Below, piece by piece: positions 46,923-55,332 of a DNA stretch of 64,000 nucleotides. Source of the stretch: JAKPAM01 sp047601745 (lineage in GTDB: Bacteria > Pseudomonadota > Gammaproteobacteria > Burkholderiales > Burkholderiaceae_E); NCBI GenBank assembly GCA_047601745.1, contig JASGIS010000001.1, forward strand, positions 2,852,001-2,916,000, written 5' to 3'. Both the position numbers and the translations under genes were made by a program. The first letter of the stretch is position 1. Each line of letters begins with the position of its first letter. The notes below the pieces were generated by a model. The model was given only the letters and a program-made list of their open reading frames with translations. It was not told where the DNA came from and searched no databases.

Positions 46923-47765
46923 ATGCAACGGATACTCCCGCGATACCGACCGGCTTCCCGACGCGCGATAGCGCCGCGCGCGGCGGCCCGCGTGCTGGCC
47001 ATCGTCGCCGTCGCCGCCTGCGCCGCCTGCGGCGGCTCCAAGGGCGGCGGCGGCGAGGTCGAGGAGACGCCGTCGGCGTCCACTCCGCCGTCGCCCGACA
47101 CGCCGGCCAAGCCGGTCGGTATCGGTGCGTGCCTGAACGAGGCGCTCTACCAGACGGCGGGCACGACGTCGAATCTTCGCTATGCGGTGACGCGATCGGG
47201 CGCGGCGAAGACGCTGGCCGTCGCGCAGACCGTCGAGGCGCCCGAGGCCGTCGGCGGCGTGATGGCGAACAAGCTGACCGTGCGCGAGACGCTCGAATCG
47301 GCGGGCGCGGCCAGCGCCGTCTACGAAGGCGCGCAATACCTGCGGCTCGAGGCCGACCAGGTCCGTCTGCTGGGCAGCGCATCGTCGGTCAAGCGCGGCC
47401 AGACGACGGCCACGCGGCGCGTCAGCCTGTCGGCGCCGCTGGTCGACCTGGATTTTTCATTGGAACCGGGCGCGTCGACGACGGGCTCCGCGACCGTTTC
47501 GACGACCTACGACCCGGCGATCGGCCAGGCGGTGCCGTTCCCGTTGCAGACGACGGTGCGCTTCGATGGCCTGGAAACGATCACGGTGCCGGCCGGCACG
47601 TTCGAGAACGCCTGCCGCTTCACGGTCGACGTGACGACGTCGTCGGTCCGGCGGACGGTCCGCTGGATCGCCGCGGGATCCGGCGTGCTGCTGCGTTCGG
47701 AATCCGGCGGCGACACGCAGGAGCTGGTTTCCGGTTCGATCAACGGCCAAGGCGTGACGCCATGA
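46923..47765 (+). CDS. Putative lipoprotein of unknown function
   Basis: A 280-residue protein. The N-terminus has Arg-rich residues and a hydrophobic stretch ending AVAACAACGGSKGGGGE, a lipobox-like ACAAC-G followed by a Gly-rich linker, so it is probably a lipoprotein. The mature part is Thr/Ser/Val-rich beta-type (ETITVPAGTFENACRFTV; the phrase VPAGTF-CR-F recurs in lipoproteins of unknown function). It lies between the TonB receptor (12 bases upstream) and hemP, and its stop overlaps a possible early hemP start. Function unknown; part of the same Fur-linked operon. Confidence 0.75.
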   Translation: MQRILPRYRPASRRAIAPRAAARVLAIVAVAACAACGGSKGGGGEVEETPSASTPPSPDTPAKPVGIGACLNEALYQTAGTTSNLRYAVTRSGAAKTLAVAQTVEAPEAVGGVMANKLTVRETLESAGAASAVYEGAQYLRLEADQVRLLGSASSVKRGQTTATRRVSLSAPLVDLDFSLEPGASTTGSATVSTTYDPAIGQAVPFPLQTTVRFDGLETITVPAGTFENACRFTVDVTTSSVRRTVRWIAAGSGVLLRSESGGDTQELVSGSINGQGVTP

Positions 47766-47797
47766 CAGCAACATCCAGCGAAGGGGAGTTCCCAACG

Positions 47798-47995
47798 ATG
47801 CATACCGACAACCGAACCCGGCTCGGCCGCGCGAACGCGCAGCCCGGCGTGGGCGGCCTGCCTGCGAACGGCGAGCCCGTCGTCGTCGACAGCCAGCTCC
47901 TGCTCGGCAAGTCGCGCGAGCTGCTGATCCTGCACAAGAACCGCCTGTACCGGCTGAGGGAGACCGCGAGCGGAAAACTCATCCTCACGGCGTGA
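47798..47995 (+). CDS. hemP: Hemin uptake protein HemP/HmuP family
   Basis: A 65-residue protein with the HemP pattern: VVDSQLLLGKSRELLILHKN then LYRLRETASGKLILTA (consensus S-x-x-L-x-G-x-x-x-L-x-I-x-H-x-G-x-x-Y-x-L-R-x-T-x-x-G-K-L-I-L-T-K). HemP/HmuP in betaproteobacteria is needed for expression of the haem receptor and is normally iron-repressed. The start is set at ATG 47798 by AAGGGGAG nine bases upstream; an in-frame ATG at 47762 overlaps the previous stop (ATGA) and would add 12 residues. Being last in the operon is unusual; hemP is usually upstream of the receptor. Confidence 0.9.
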   Translation: MHTDNRTRLGRANAQPGVGGLPANGEPVVVDSQLLLGKSRELLILHKNRLYRLRETASGKLILTA

Positions 47996-48071
47996 GCCGG
48001 AGGCGATTGGCAGTTGGTGATTGATCCCGGCAACCCGTCGGCAGGCGAGATCGATGACCTGTTCATTCCTA

Positions 48072-48102
48072 AGCGGGCGCTCCGATCCGGAGCGCGCCCG
48101 CT
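48072..48102. terminator. Strong GC hairpin after hemP
   Basis: AGCGGGCGCTCCG and CGGAGCGCGCCCGCT form a long GC stem with loop ATC and a two-base bulge, 77 bases after the hemP stop. It probably ends the haem-uptake operon transcript, although no T tract follows. Confidence 0.55.
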
Positions 48103-48122
48103 CGTTCGGGAGCGAGTCAAGG

Positions 48123-49310
48123 ATGTCGAGAGACGGTTCATCGGGATTGCGCACGGTCCGCATTCTCGGCACGAGGGGAATTCCCGCCGCGCACGGCGGG
48201 TTCGAGACCTTCGCCGAGCGGCTCGCCGAGTACCTGCGCCAGCGCGGCTGGCGGGTCGTCGTCTATTGTCAGCAGGACGGTGACGGACCGATCACCGAAG
48301 ACCTGTGGAACGGGATCGAGCGCGTCCATGTTCCGGTACCGGTCGCCGGCGCGCCGGGAACGATGCTGTTCGACTGGCGCGCGATACGGCACGCCTCGCG
48401 CAGCCGGGACCTGTGCCTGACGCTCGGCTACAACACGGCGGTGTTCTGCCTGGCGTTGCGGCTGCGCGGCATTCCGAACGTCATCAACATGGACGGCATC
48501 GAGTGGAAGCGGTCGAAGTGGTCGCGGCCGGCCAGGTTGTGGTTCTGGGCCAATGACTGGATCGGCTGCAAGGTCGCCGATCACCTGATCGCCGACAACC
48601 CGCAGATCCGGCGGCACCTGATGACGCGGGTCGTCGAGGCCAAGATCGCGACGATTCCTTATGGCGCCGATCGCTTGCAGAAGGTCGGCGACGAGGCGCT
48701 GGCGGCGCTCGGTATCGAGGCCGGACGCTACCTGACGCTGATCGCGCGTCCCGAGCCCGAGAACTCGGTGCTCGAGCTGGTCCGCGCGTTCTCGTCCCGG
48801 CGCAGGGGCGTCAAGCTGCTCGTGCTCGGCCACTACGAGCGCTCGAATCCTTATCACGCCCGCGTGCTCGATGCCGCGAGCATCGAAGTGCTGTTTCCGG
48901 GCGCGATCTACGACCGCCCGACGCTGCGCGCGATCCGCTTCCATTGCCTCGCTTATCTGCACGGTCATCAGGTCGGCGGCACCAACCCATCGCTGGTCGA
49001 GGCGATCGGCGCCTCCAACCCGGTCATCGCCAACGACAACCCGTTCAACCGCTCGGTGATGGGCGACGCGGCGATCTATTTCCGCGACTACGCGACGGCC
49101 GAGGCGGCGATCGATCGCGTGCTCGACGATCACGCGCTGCGCGAACACATGCGCGCGGCCAGCGAGGCCTGCTTCGACCGCGCGTATTCGTGGCATGGCG
49201 TGTTGACGCAGTACGAGCAACTGCTCGAACGGCAGATCGGCCGCCATCGCGCCCGCCGCCGCCAACCCGTCATTGCTGCCGAGGCGCCCGATGCGGTCGT
49301 CAAGCGCTGA
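48123..49310 (+). CDS. Glycosyltransferase with DUF1972 N-terminal domain
   Basis: A 395-residue cytoplasmic transferase, first gene of the exopolysaccharide locus. The opening VRILGTRGIPAAHGGFETFA is the DUF1972 signature, seen in rhamnosyl- and glucosyltransferases of exopolysaccharide clusters. The C-terminal GT4-type half has YLTLIARPEPENSVLELVRA and GGTNPSLVEAIGASNPVIA. A plus-strand chain of overlapping genes follows. Start ATG 48123 is the first Met before the conserved region. The donor sugar cannot be told. Confidence 0.9.
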   Translation: MSRDGSSGLRTVRILGTRGIPAAHGGFETFAERLAEYLRQRGWRVVVYCQQDGDGPITEDLWNGIERVHVPVPVAGAPGTMLFDWRAIRHASRSRDLCLTLGYNTAVFCLALRLRGIPNVINMDGIEWKRSKWSRPARLWFWANDWIGCKVADHLIADNPQIRRHLMTRVVEAKIATIPYGADRLQKVGDEALAALGIEAGRYLTLIARPEPENSVLELVRAFSSRRRGVKLLVLGHYERSNPYHARVLDAASIEVLFPGAIYDRPTLRAIRFHCLAYLHGHQVGGTNPSLVEAIGASNPVIANDNPFNRSVMGDAAIYFRDYATAEAAIDRVLDDHALREHMRAASEACFDRAYSWHGVLTQYEQLLERQIGRHRARRRQPVIAAEAPDAVVKR

Positions 49311-49358
49311 TCGTTCGCCGGCCGTCTGCGCCGCTCGCCGGATGCCGCAGGAGTCCCG

Positions 49359-50699
49359 ATGCCGCAAGCGTTGAACGAGATCGAGTCGATCGACCGGGTG
49401 GGGACCGGGCAGGCGGGCGACGAGCCGGCCCGCCCGGCACGGGCCGACATCCGTTGCGTCGTCTTCGCGCCCGAATTCCCGTATCCGCCCAGCCACGGCG
49501 GCAGGGCCGATTGCTGGCGGCGCATCCAGGCGATGCGCGCGCTCGGCTACACGGTGATGCTGGTCTGCCACTACGAGGATACCGAGGCGGACCGTCCGCC
49601 GCCCGACGCGATCCGCACCGTCAAGCAGCAGGTCCAGGTGCTGATCGCCTGTCCGCTGGGCAAGTCGGTCCGCGACCGGCTGAGGACGCTGGCCGGCATG
49701 TGGCGGCTGCCGATGCACGCGGCCGCGCGCACGCCGTCCGGACGCCGCCGGCGCGACATCTGCGCGCAGGTCTGCGACTTCAGGCCCGACCTGCTATGGG
49801 TCGAAGGTCCGTGGAGCGGCGAACTGGCGTTGTCGGCCAGCCGCCGGCTGGACTGCCCGCTGGTCTATCGCTCGCACAACGTCGAGCACCACTACCGGCG
49901 CGAGCTGTCGCGGGCGGCGCCGACGCTGGCGTCGCGGCTGCGGCTGAGCGCGACGCTGCCGCATCTGCAGCGCTACCAGTTGCGCCTGATGAAGTCCGCG
50001 TCGATCGTGGCCGACATTTCGTCGACCGATCAGCACTATTGGCGCCGGCAGGGCATCGAGCGGATCGGCTGGCTGCCGCCGCTGATGTCGGTGACCGAGG
50101 CCGACACCGACGCCGGTCCGCGCCGGGCGCCGGGCGAGGCCGCCGGGCCGGGGACCGACGCGCCCGCGATCGACGTCCTGTTCCTCGGCAACCTGAACAC
50201 GCCGAACAACGTCGAGGGCGTCGCCTGGCTGATCGAGCAGGTCGTCCCGCGGGTCCTCGCACGGCGGCCCGGGACGGGATTCACGATCGCCGGGTCGCGG
50301 CCGACGGCGCGGGTCCGGGCCTTGTGCGATGCGCAGCCCGCCGTCGAGCTGATCGCCGACGTGCCCCGCTTCGAGGATCTGCAGGCGCGGGCGGGCGTGC
50401 TGGTCAACCCGGTACGCCGGGGCAGCGGCGTCAACGTCAAGGCGATCGACATGCTGGCGACCGACCTGCCGCTGGTCAGCACCCGCCAGGGCGTCGCCGG
50501 ACTGCCGCCGCAGGTCGCTTCGCAGTTCCTGATCGACGATGACCCGAGTCCGTTCGCCCGGCACATCTGCGCGGCGCTCGACTCGCGACGGATCGACGTG
50601 ATCGGCCGCCGCCGCGCGAGGGAGCTCTTTTCCGCGCCGTCGCTGCACGCGTTCGTGACCGCCTGCCTGGCGTCGGCGGACCGGAGGCGGACATGCTGA
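49359..50699 (+). CDS. Glycosyltransferase family 4-like
   Basis: A 446-residue protein. The N-terminal acceptor domain begins CVVFAPEFPYPPSHGGRADC and includes VYRSHNVEHHYRRE; the donor domain has DVLFLGNLNTPNNVEGVAWL and VLVNPVRRGSGVNVKAIDML, the GT4/GT1 pattern. It is encoded 48 bases after the DUF1972 gene, with CAGGAG upstream of ATG 49359, and overlaps the next gene by seven bases. It is a likely step in assembly of the exopolysaccharide repeat unit. Confidence 0.88.
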   Translation: MPQALNEIESIDRVGTGQAGDEPARPARADIRCVVFAPEFPYPPSHGGRADCWRRIQAMRALGYTVMLVCHYEDTEADRPPPDAIRTVKQQVQVLIACPLGKSVRDRLRTLAGMWRLPMHAAARTPSGRRRRDICAQVCDFRPDLLWVEGPWSGELALSASRRLDCPLVYRSHNVEHHYRRELSRAAPTLASRLRLSATLPHLQRYQLRLMKSASIVADISSTDQHYWRRQGIERIGWLPPLMSVTEADTDAGPRRAPGEAAGPGTDAPAIDVLFLGNLNTPNNVEGVAWLIEQVVPRVLARRPGTGFTIAGSRPTARVRALCDAQPAVELIADVPRFEDLQARAGVLVNPVRRGSGVNVKAIDMLATDLPLVSTRQGVAGLPPQVASQFLIDDDPSPFARHICAALDSRRIDVIGRRRARELFSAPSLHAFVTACLASADRRRTC

Positions 50700-51838
50700 A
50701 TCGTCCGCGACTGAAGACGGCCGCGCTGAGCGCGCCGCTGCTCGGGATGGCGATCGCGTTGTTCGCGCTGATCGCGTCTTCGCTGCCGCAGGTGTCGCTG
50801 ATCGGCGCGTCGCGGGCCGACGACGGGCAGCGGCTCAGGCTGGGCGTCTATTACTTTCCCGGATGGAAGGACGGCGAACGCGGCGCGCCGTCGCCCCGGC
50901 CCTGGGATGCGATCCGTCCTTACCCCGATCGCGAGCCGCTGCTGGGCTGGTACGACGAGAGCGGCTTCGACGTGATGCGCCGGCAACTGGGCTGGATGGC
51001 GCAGTACGGCATCGATTTCGTGATGTTCGACTGGTACTGGGACCGTGAGAACTTCCCGCAGATGGCCCATGCGCTGCGCGCGTACCAGGCGCTCGGCGAT
51101 CGGCAGGGTGTCGGGTTCGCGATCATGTGGGCCAACCATTCGGTCGTTCCGGAGCGGGTCGACCAGTTCGACGAGGCGGTCCGTCATTGGATCGAACACT
51201 ACTTCGCGGATCCCGCGTATCTGCGCGTCGACGGCCGGCCGGTGGTCATGATCTTCTCGGCGCAGCAGCTCGACCAGAACGCGCGAGGCTTCGGCGCGAG
51301 CGGCGCGGCGTTGCTCGAACGCGCGCAGCAGGCGGCGCGGCGGGCCGGTTATCCCGGCATCTATTTCGTCGGCGGCACGACCGTGACGCCGGTGCGGCGC
51401 GACGATGCGGCGCTCGACGGCTATGACGCGCTGTCGGCCTACAACTACCATGGGCTGCCGCGCGGCCGGCCGTTCGCCGGCGGCCAGACGACGTCGCACG
51501 ACTTCGAGCAGCTCGCCCGCGGCTATCGCGAGCATTGGCAGGAGATGCTGGGCACGAGCGGGCGCGACTACTGGCTGCCGATCACGGCCGGATGGGACAA
51601 GCGGCCCTGGGGCGGCAGCCGCGACCCGCGGCACGACGATTCGCGCCCGGATGTCCCGGCGTTCGCGCGGCACCTGCGCGAAGCGCGCGCGACGATGGCC
51701 GAGCATGCCCGCCAGACCCGCGGCATCGGCCTGGTCTGCTGCTGGAACGAGTTCGGAGAAGGCTCGTACGTCGAGCCGACCCGCGGCTCGGGTTTCGGCT
51801 TCCTCGAGGCGATCCGCGATGTCTTCGGCCCGCGCTGA
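50693..51838 (+). CDS. WbsX / GH99-like protein of the polysaccharide locus
   Basis: A 381-residue protein. It opens with a hydrophobic anchor or signal (PLLGMAIALFALIASSLPQV), then LRLGVYYFPGWKDGE. DFVMFDWYWDRENFPQMAHA and CCWNEFGEGSYVEPT are the marks of the WbsX family, which relates to GH99 endo-mannanases and is common in O-antigen and exopolysaccharide clusters. Whether it hydrolyses or transfers is not known for the family. The leader suggests it acts in the periplasm. It overlaps the genes on both sides. Confidence 0.85.
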   Translation: MLNRPRLKTAALSAPLLGMAIALFALIASSLPQVSLIGASRADDGQRLRLGVYYFPGWKDGERGAPSPRPWDAIRPYPDREPLLGWYDESGFDVMRRQLGWMAQYGIDFVMFDWYWDRENFPQMAHALRAYQALGDRQGVGFAIMWANHSVVPERVDQFDEAVRHWIEHYFADPAYLRVDGRPVVMIFSAQQLDQNARGFGASGAALLERAQQAARRAGYPGIYFVGGTTVTPVRRDDAALDGYDALSAYNYHGLPRGRPFAGGQTTSHDFEQLARGYREHWQEMLGTSGRDYWLPITAGWDKRPWGGSRDPRHDDSRPDVPAFARHLREARATMAEHARQTRGIGLVCCWNEFGEGSYVEPTRGSGFGFLEAIRDVFGPR

Positions 51839-52883
51839 ATCGCCGCCCGCGCCGCGTTCGGCGCCGGCGATGCCGGAGGCGCGCGGCGCGAAGGTGGCGG
51901 TCGTCGTGCTGAACTTCAACGGCTGGGTCCATACCCGGGCCTGCGTCGAGAGCCTGCTGCGGATGACCGTCGCGCCCGCGTACGTCATCGTCTGCGACAA
52001 CGATTCGAGCGACGGCTCGGTGCGCGCGCTCGGCGACGCGTTCGGCGTCGGCGCGATCGATCGCGCCGACGCCGAGGCCGGCGGCCCCGTTCCGGGCGTG
52101 ACGTTGATCCGCACCGGCGCGAACCTGGGCTTCGCCGGCGGCAACAACGTCGGCATTCGCCACGCGCTGTCGGATCCGGCGCTGACCCACGTCTGGGTGC
52201 TGAACAACGACACGGAGGTCGATCGCGGCGCGCTCGAGGCGCTGCTGCGGGCCGTCCGGCTTCGACCGGAGATCGCGATGTGGGGGACGACTCTCGTCGA
52301 CTGGCACCGGCGCGACCGGGTCCAGGCGCTGGCCGGCGGCGTGTTCGACGCCGGCTCCGGGCAGACCCGCCACATCGGCGCGTTCACCCGCCTGGCCGAC
52401 GTCCGGCCGTCGCCGGCTTTCGTCGCCGGGGTCGAGGACCGGCTGGCCTACGTGCAAGGCGCGTCGATGTTCGTCAGCCGGCGCTGGATCGAGACCGTCG
52501 GGCTGCTCAGCGAATCGTTCTTCCTGTACTACGAGGAGCTCGACTGGGCGTACCGGGCCCGCGGCCGGCTGCGCATGGGGTATGCGCCCGACGCTCTGGT
52601 CTATCACCGCGAAGGCGCGTCGATCGGCACCGCGCCGACCGGCGGATCGCCGCTGTCGGTGTATCACCTGCATCGCAGCCGGGTGCTGTTCTGCCGCCGC
52701 CACCTGTCCCGGCCGCGGGTCGCGCGGGTGCTGGGGGCGTCGATCGCGTCGCCGCTGAAGTTCTGCCTGAGGGGGCGCCCGGCGCTGGCCCGGGCCGCGC
52801 TCGCCGGCCTGCTCGCGGGCTGCCGGGTGTCCGGCGCGGGCGCGACGTCCGGTGCCGCCGCGACGGCGACGGAGGCGCGATGA
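51819..52883 (+). CDS. Glycosyltransferase family 2
   Basis: A 354-residue GT-A transferase. VAVVVLNFNGWVHTRACVES, CDNDSSDGSVRAL, NLGFAGGNNVGIRHAL and VWVLNNDTEVDRGAL match rhamnosyltransferase-like GT2 enzymes (NND as the DXD-type metal site), with LYYEELDWAYRARGRL further on. The start was set at ATG 51819, overlapping the previous gene by 20 bases; ATG 51870, just before the conserved region, is an alternative. Its stop overlaps the next start by ATGA. Confidence 0.9.
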   Translation: MSSARAESPPAPRSAPAMPEARGAKVAVVVLNFNGWVHTRACVESLLRMTVAPAYVIVCDNDSSDGSVRALGDAFGVGAIDRADAEAGGPVPGVTLIRTGANLGFAGGNNVGIRHALSDPALTHVWVLNNDTEVDRGALEALLRAVRLRPEIAMWGTTLVDWHRRDRVQALAGGVFDAGSGQTRHIGAFTRLADVRPSPAFVAGVEDRLAYVQGASMFVSRRWIETVGLLSESFFLYYEELDWAYRARGRLRMGYAPDALVYHREGASIGTAPTGGSPLSVYHLHRSRVLFCRRHLSRPRVARVLGASIASPLKFCLRGRPALARAALAGLLAGCRVSGAGATSGAAATATEAR

Positions 52884-54157
52884 CGACGCTGACCCTCGTG
52901 CGCGGCGAGCGGCAGGCGCCGGCCACGTCCGGCGACAGGCGTGTCGCGGTCGGCCTGCTCTGGCACTCGATGTCCTCGGGCAATCTCGGCGTCGGCGCGC
53001 TGACCGAGTCGCATCTGGCGCTGCTGCGGTCGGCGGCCGACAGGCTCGGCATCGGCCTGGACATCCGCCTGTTCTCGTCGCGCGACGAACGCGGCGCGCG
53101 CTGCGAGCAGCTCCGGTCCGAACTGGCCGAGAGCGGGCATGCGCTGACCGTGCAGCCGATGCGCCTGCTGCGCGGCCGATTCGCCGAGCAGGCGCGCGCC
53201 TGCGATCTGGTGCTCGACATCGGCGAAGGCGACAGCTTCACGACGATCTACGGGACGCGCCGCTTCCTGTACCTGTGGCTCAGCAAGTGGCGGGTCGAGC
53301 GGGCCGGCACGCCGCTGGTGCTGGCGCCGCAGACGATCGGTCCGTTCGACAGCGCCTGGTCGCGCGCGCTGAGCCGCTACGTGATGCGCCGGTGCCGGCG
53401 GGTGTTCGCGCGCGATGCGATGTCCAGGCAGTACCTGGATCGCCTCGGCGTCTCGGCGCGGGCGGCCCAGGCGATCGACGTCGCGTTCGCGTTGCCCTAC
53501 GCGTTGCCGGCTACGCGCCGCGACCACGGCCCGGGCGGCAGGATCCGCGTCGGCCTGAACGTCTCGGGGCTGCTGTATGCCGGCGGCTATACCCGCAACA
53601 ACCAGTTCGGCCTGAGCATCGACTACGCGGCCGCGATCCGGCGCATCGTCGGCGCGCTGCATGCGCGCGCGGACGTCGAGCTGCACCTGGTCGGCCACGT
53701 GATCGAGCCGGGCATGCCGGTCGAGGATGATCTGGGCGCCTGCCGCGAGCTGGCCGGCCGCCTGCCCGGCGTCGTGGTCGCGCCGCCGTTCGCGCGGCCC
53801 GGCGACGCCAAGTCGTATATCGCCGGGCTCGACTTCTTCGCCGGCGCGCGCATGCACGCGTGCATCGCCGCGTTCTCGGCCGGCGTGCCGGTGATTCCGA
53901 TGGCTTACAGCCGCAAGTTCAACGGCTTGTTCGAGACGCTCGACTATCCGGCGCTGGCCGACTGCCGCCGGCAGGACGAGGACACCGTCGTCGCCACAGT
54001 GCTGGCGGGCGTCGATCGGCGCGACGCGCTGCGCGAGCAGGTCGAACGGGCGATGGCCGGCGTTCGCGCGCGGCTGGCGCGCTACGAAGACGAACTGACG
54101 GCGGCGCTGCGGGCAGCGTGGCGCGAGCGTCTCGACGGCCGGCGCAGGGTGCGGTGA
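52880..54157 (+). CDS. Polysaccharide pyruvyl transferase family protein
   Basis: A 425-residue enzyme of the CsaB/EpsO type that adds a pyruvate ketal from PEP to a sugar. SSGNLGVGALTESHLALL at the N-terminus and DLVLDIGEGDSFTTIYGTRR are family marks, with APQTIGPFDS, VFARDAMSRQYLDRLG and GARMHACIAAFSAGVPVIPM later. Pyruvylation gives the polymer negative charge. Start ATG 52880 overlaps the preceding stop by ATGA; the next gene begins at the last base of its own stop (TGATG). Confidence 0.9.
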   Translation: MTTLTLVRGERQAPATSGDRRVAVGLLWHSMSSGNLGVGALTESHLALLRSAADRLGIGLDIRLFSSRDERGARCEQLRSELAESGHALTVQPMRLLRGRFAEQARACDLVLDIGEGDSFTTIYGTRRFLYLWLSKWRVERAGTPLVLAPQTIGPFDSAWSRALSRYVMRRCRRVFARDAMSRQYLDRLGVSARAAQAIDVAFALPYALPATRRDHGPGGRIRVGLNVSGLLYAGGYTRNNQFGLSIDYAAAIRRIVGALHARADVELHLVGHVIEPGMPVEDDLGACRELAGRLPGVVVAPPFARPGDAKSYIAGLDFFAGARMHACIAAFSAGVPVIPMAYSRKFNGLFETLDYPALADCRRQDEDTVVATVLAGVDRRDALREQVERAMAGVRARLARYEDELTAALRAAWRERLDGRRRVR

Positions 54158-55332
54158 TGCGAAACGTCCACGACATCGCGGCGACGCGCGCCGCGCCGCC
54201 CGCGCGTCGCCGGATCGCTGTCGATTTCCACGTCGTCGACGGCAAGTACCAGGGTTCGCGCACTTACCTGATCGACCTGATCGGACGGGCCGCCCGGCGC
54301 ATGCCGGACGTCGACTTCCTGCTGTTCTCGCCGAACCCGGCGGCCTGCGCGGCGCTCGGCGACGACTATCGGCTGCCGAACGTGTCGGCGATCCGCATGC
54401 CCGGCACGTCGTCGGCCGCTCGCCTGCTGTGGCAACTGCCCCGGCTCGTGCGCCGCCATCGGGTCGACCTGCTGCACATGCAGTACGTGCTGCCGTTCGC
54501 CGTCGCCTGTCCGTGCGTCGTGACGATCCACGACGTGTTGTTCCGCAGTCATCCGGCGTGCTTTCCGCCGCTGCACCGCACGCAGCTTCGCTATCTGGTC
54601 GGCCATGCCACGCGCCGCGCCCGCCGGATCCTGACCGTCAGCGACTATTCGCGCCGGTCGCTGCGCGAGTTCTACGGCGTCGATGCGCATCGCATCGGCG
54701 TCACGCCGAACGCCGTCGATCGGCACAGGTTCACGCCGGTCGCGGCCGACCCGCGGGTCGACGAGGCCGTGCTGGCGCGGCACGGCCTGCGCGCCGGCGA
54801 CTACTACGTGTCGGTCGGCCGGCTCGAACCGCGCAAGAACTATCCGGTGCTGCTGGCCGCGCTGCGCCGGCTCGGGCCGGACGCGCCGCGGCTCGCGATC
54901 GTCGGCCAGCGCGACTTCGGTTACCGGCGACTGTTCGCCGATGCGGCGGCGCTGGCGTCCGCCGGCAAGGTGGTGTTCCTCGAATCGGTCGGCGACGACG
55001 AGTTGCCGATCCTGTATCGCCACGCGATCGGCCTCGCGTATCCGTCGCGTGCCGAGGGCTTCGGCATGCCCTTGCTCGAAGCGATGGCTTGCGGCATTCC
55101 GGTGATCGCGTCGGACACGACCGCGATCGCCGAGATCGTCGCCGACGCCGGCATCCGCGTCGATCCGGACGACGCCGGCGCGTGGGCGCGGCAGATGCGG
55201 CGGCTGCGAGACGACCGGCGGCTGGCGGCGACGCTCGTCGACGCCGGCCTGCGCCGGCTCGACGGGTATTCATGGGAGGCCAGCGCCGAGGTCCTGGCCG
55301 GCTGCTATCGCGAGGCGTTGCGGGAATCATGA
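54157..55332 (+). CDS. Glycosyltransferase family 4
   Basis: A 391-residue GT-B transferase. VDFHVVDGKYQGSRTYLIDL opens the acceptor domain, VVTIHDVLF and ILTVSDYSRRSL follow, and the donor domain has YYVSVGRLEPRKNYPVLLAA and YPSRAEGFGMPLLEAMACG with the E-x7-E pattern, typical of mannosyl- and glucosyltransferases. The start TGATG overlap with the pyruvyltransferase gene and the ATGA overlap with the next gene place it inside a tightly coupled operon. Confidence 0.92.
   Translation: MRNVHDIAATRAAPPARRRIAVDFHVVDGKYQGSRTYLIDLIGRAARRMPDVDFLLFSPNPAACAALGDDYRLPNVSAIRMPGTSSAARLLWQLPRLVRRHRVDLLHMQYVLPFAVACPCVVTIHDVLFRSHPACFPPLHRTQLRYLVGHATRRARRILTVSDYSRRSLREFYGVDAHRIGVTPNAVDRHRFTPVAADPRVDEAVLARHGLRAGDYYVSVGRLEPRKNYPVLLAALRRLGPDAPRLAIVGQRDFGYRRLFADAAALASAGKVVFLESVGDDELPILYRHAIGLAYPSRAEGFGMPLLEAMACGIPVIASDTTAIAEIVADAGIRVDPDDAGAWARQMRRLRDDRRLAATLVDAGLRRLDGYSWEASAEVLAGCYREALRES

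Noticed and set aside
44538..47336. A 932-codon minus-strand open frame
   Set aside because: It is antisense to the TonB receptor and lipoprotein genes, has repetitive Arg/Gly-rich composition typical of GC-rich shadow frames, and no recognisable domain.
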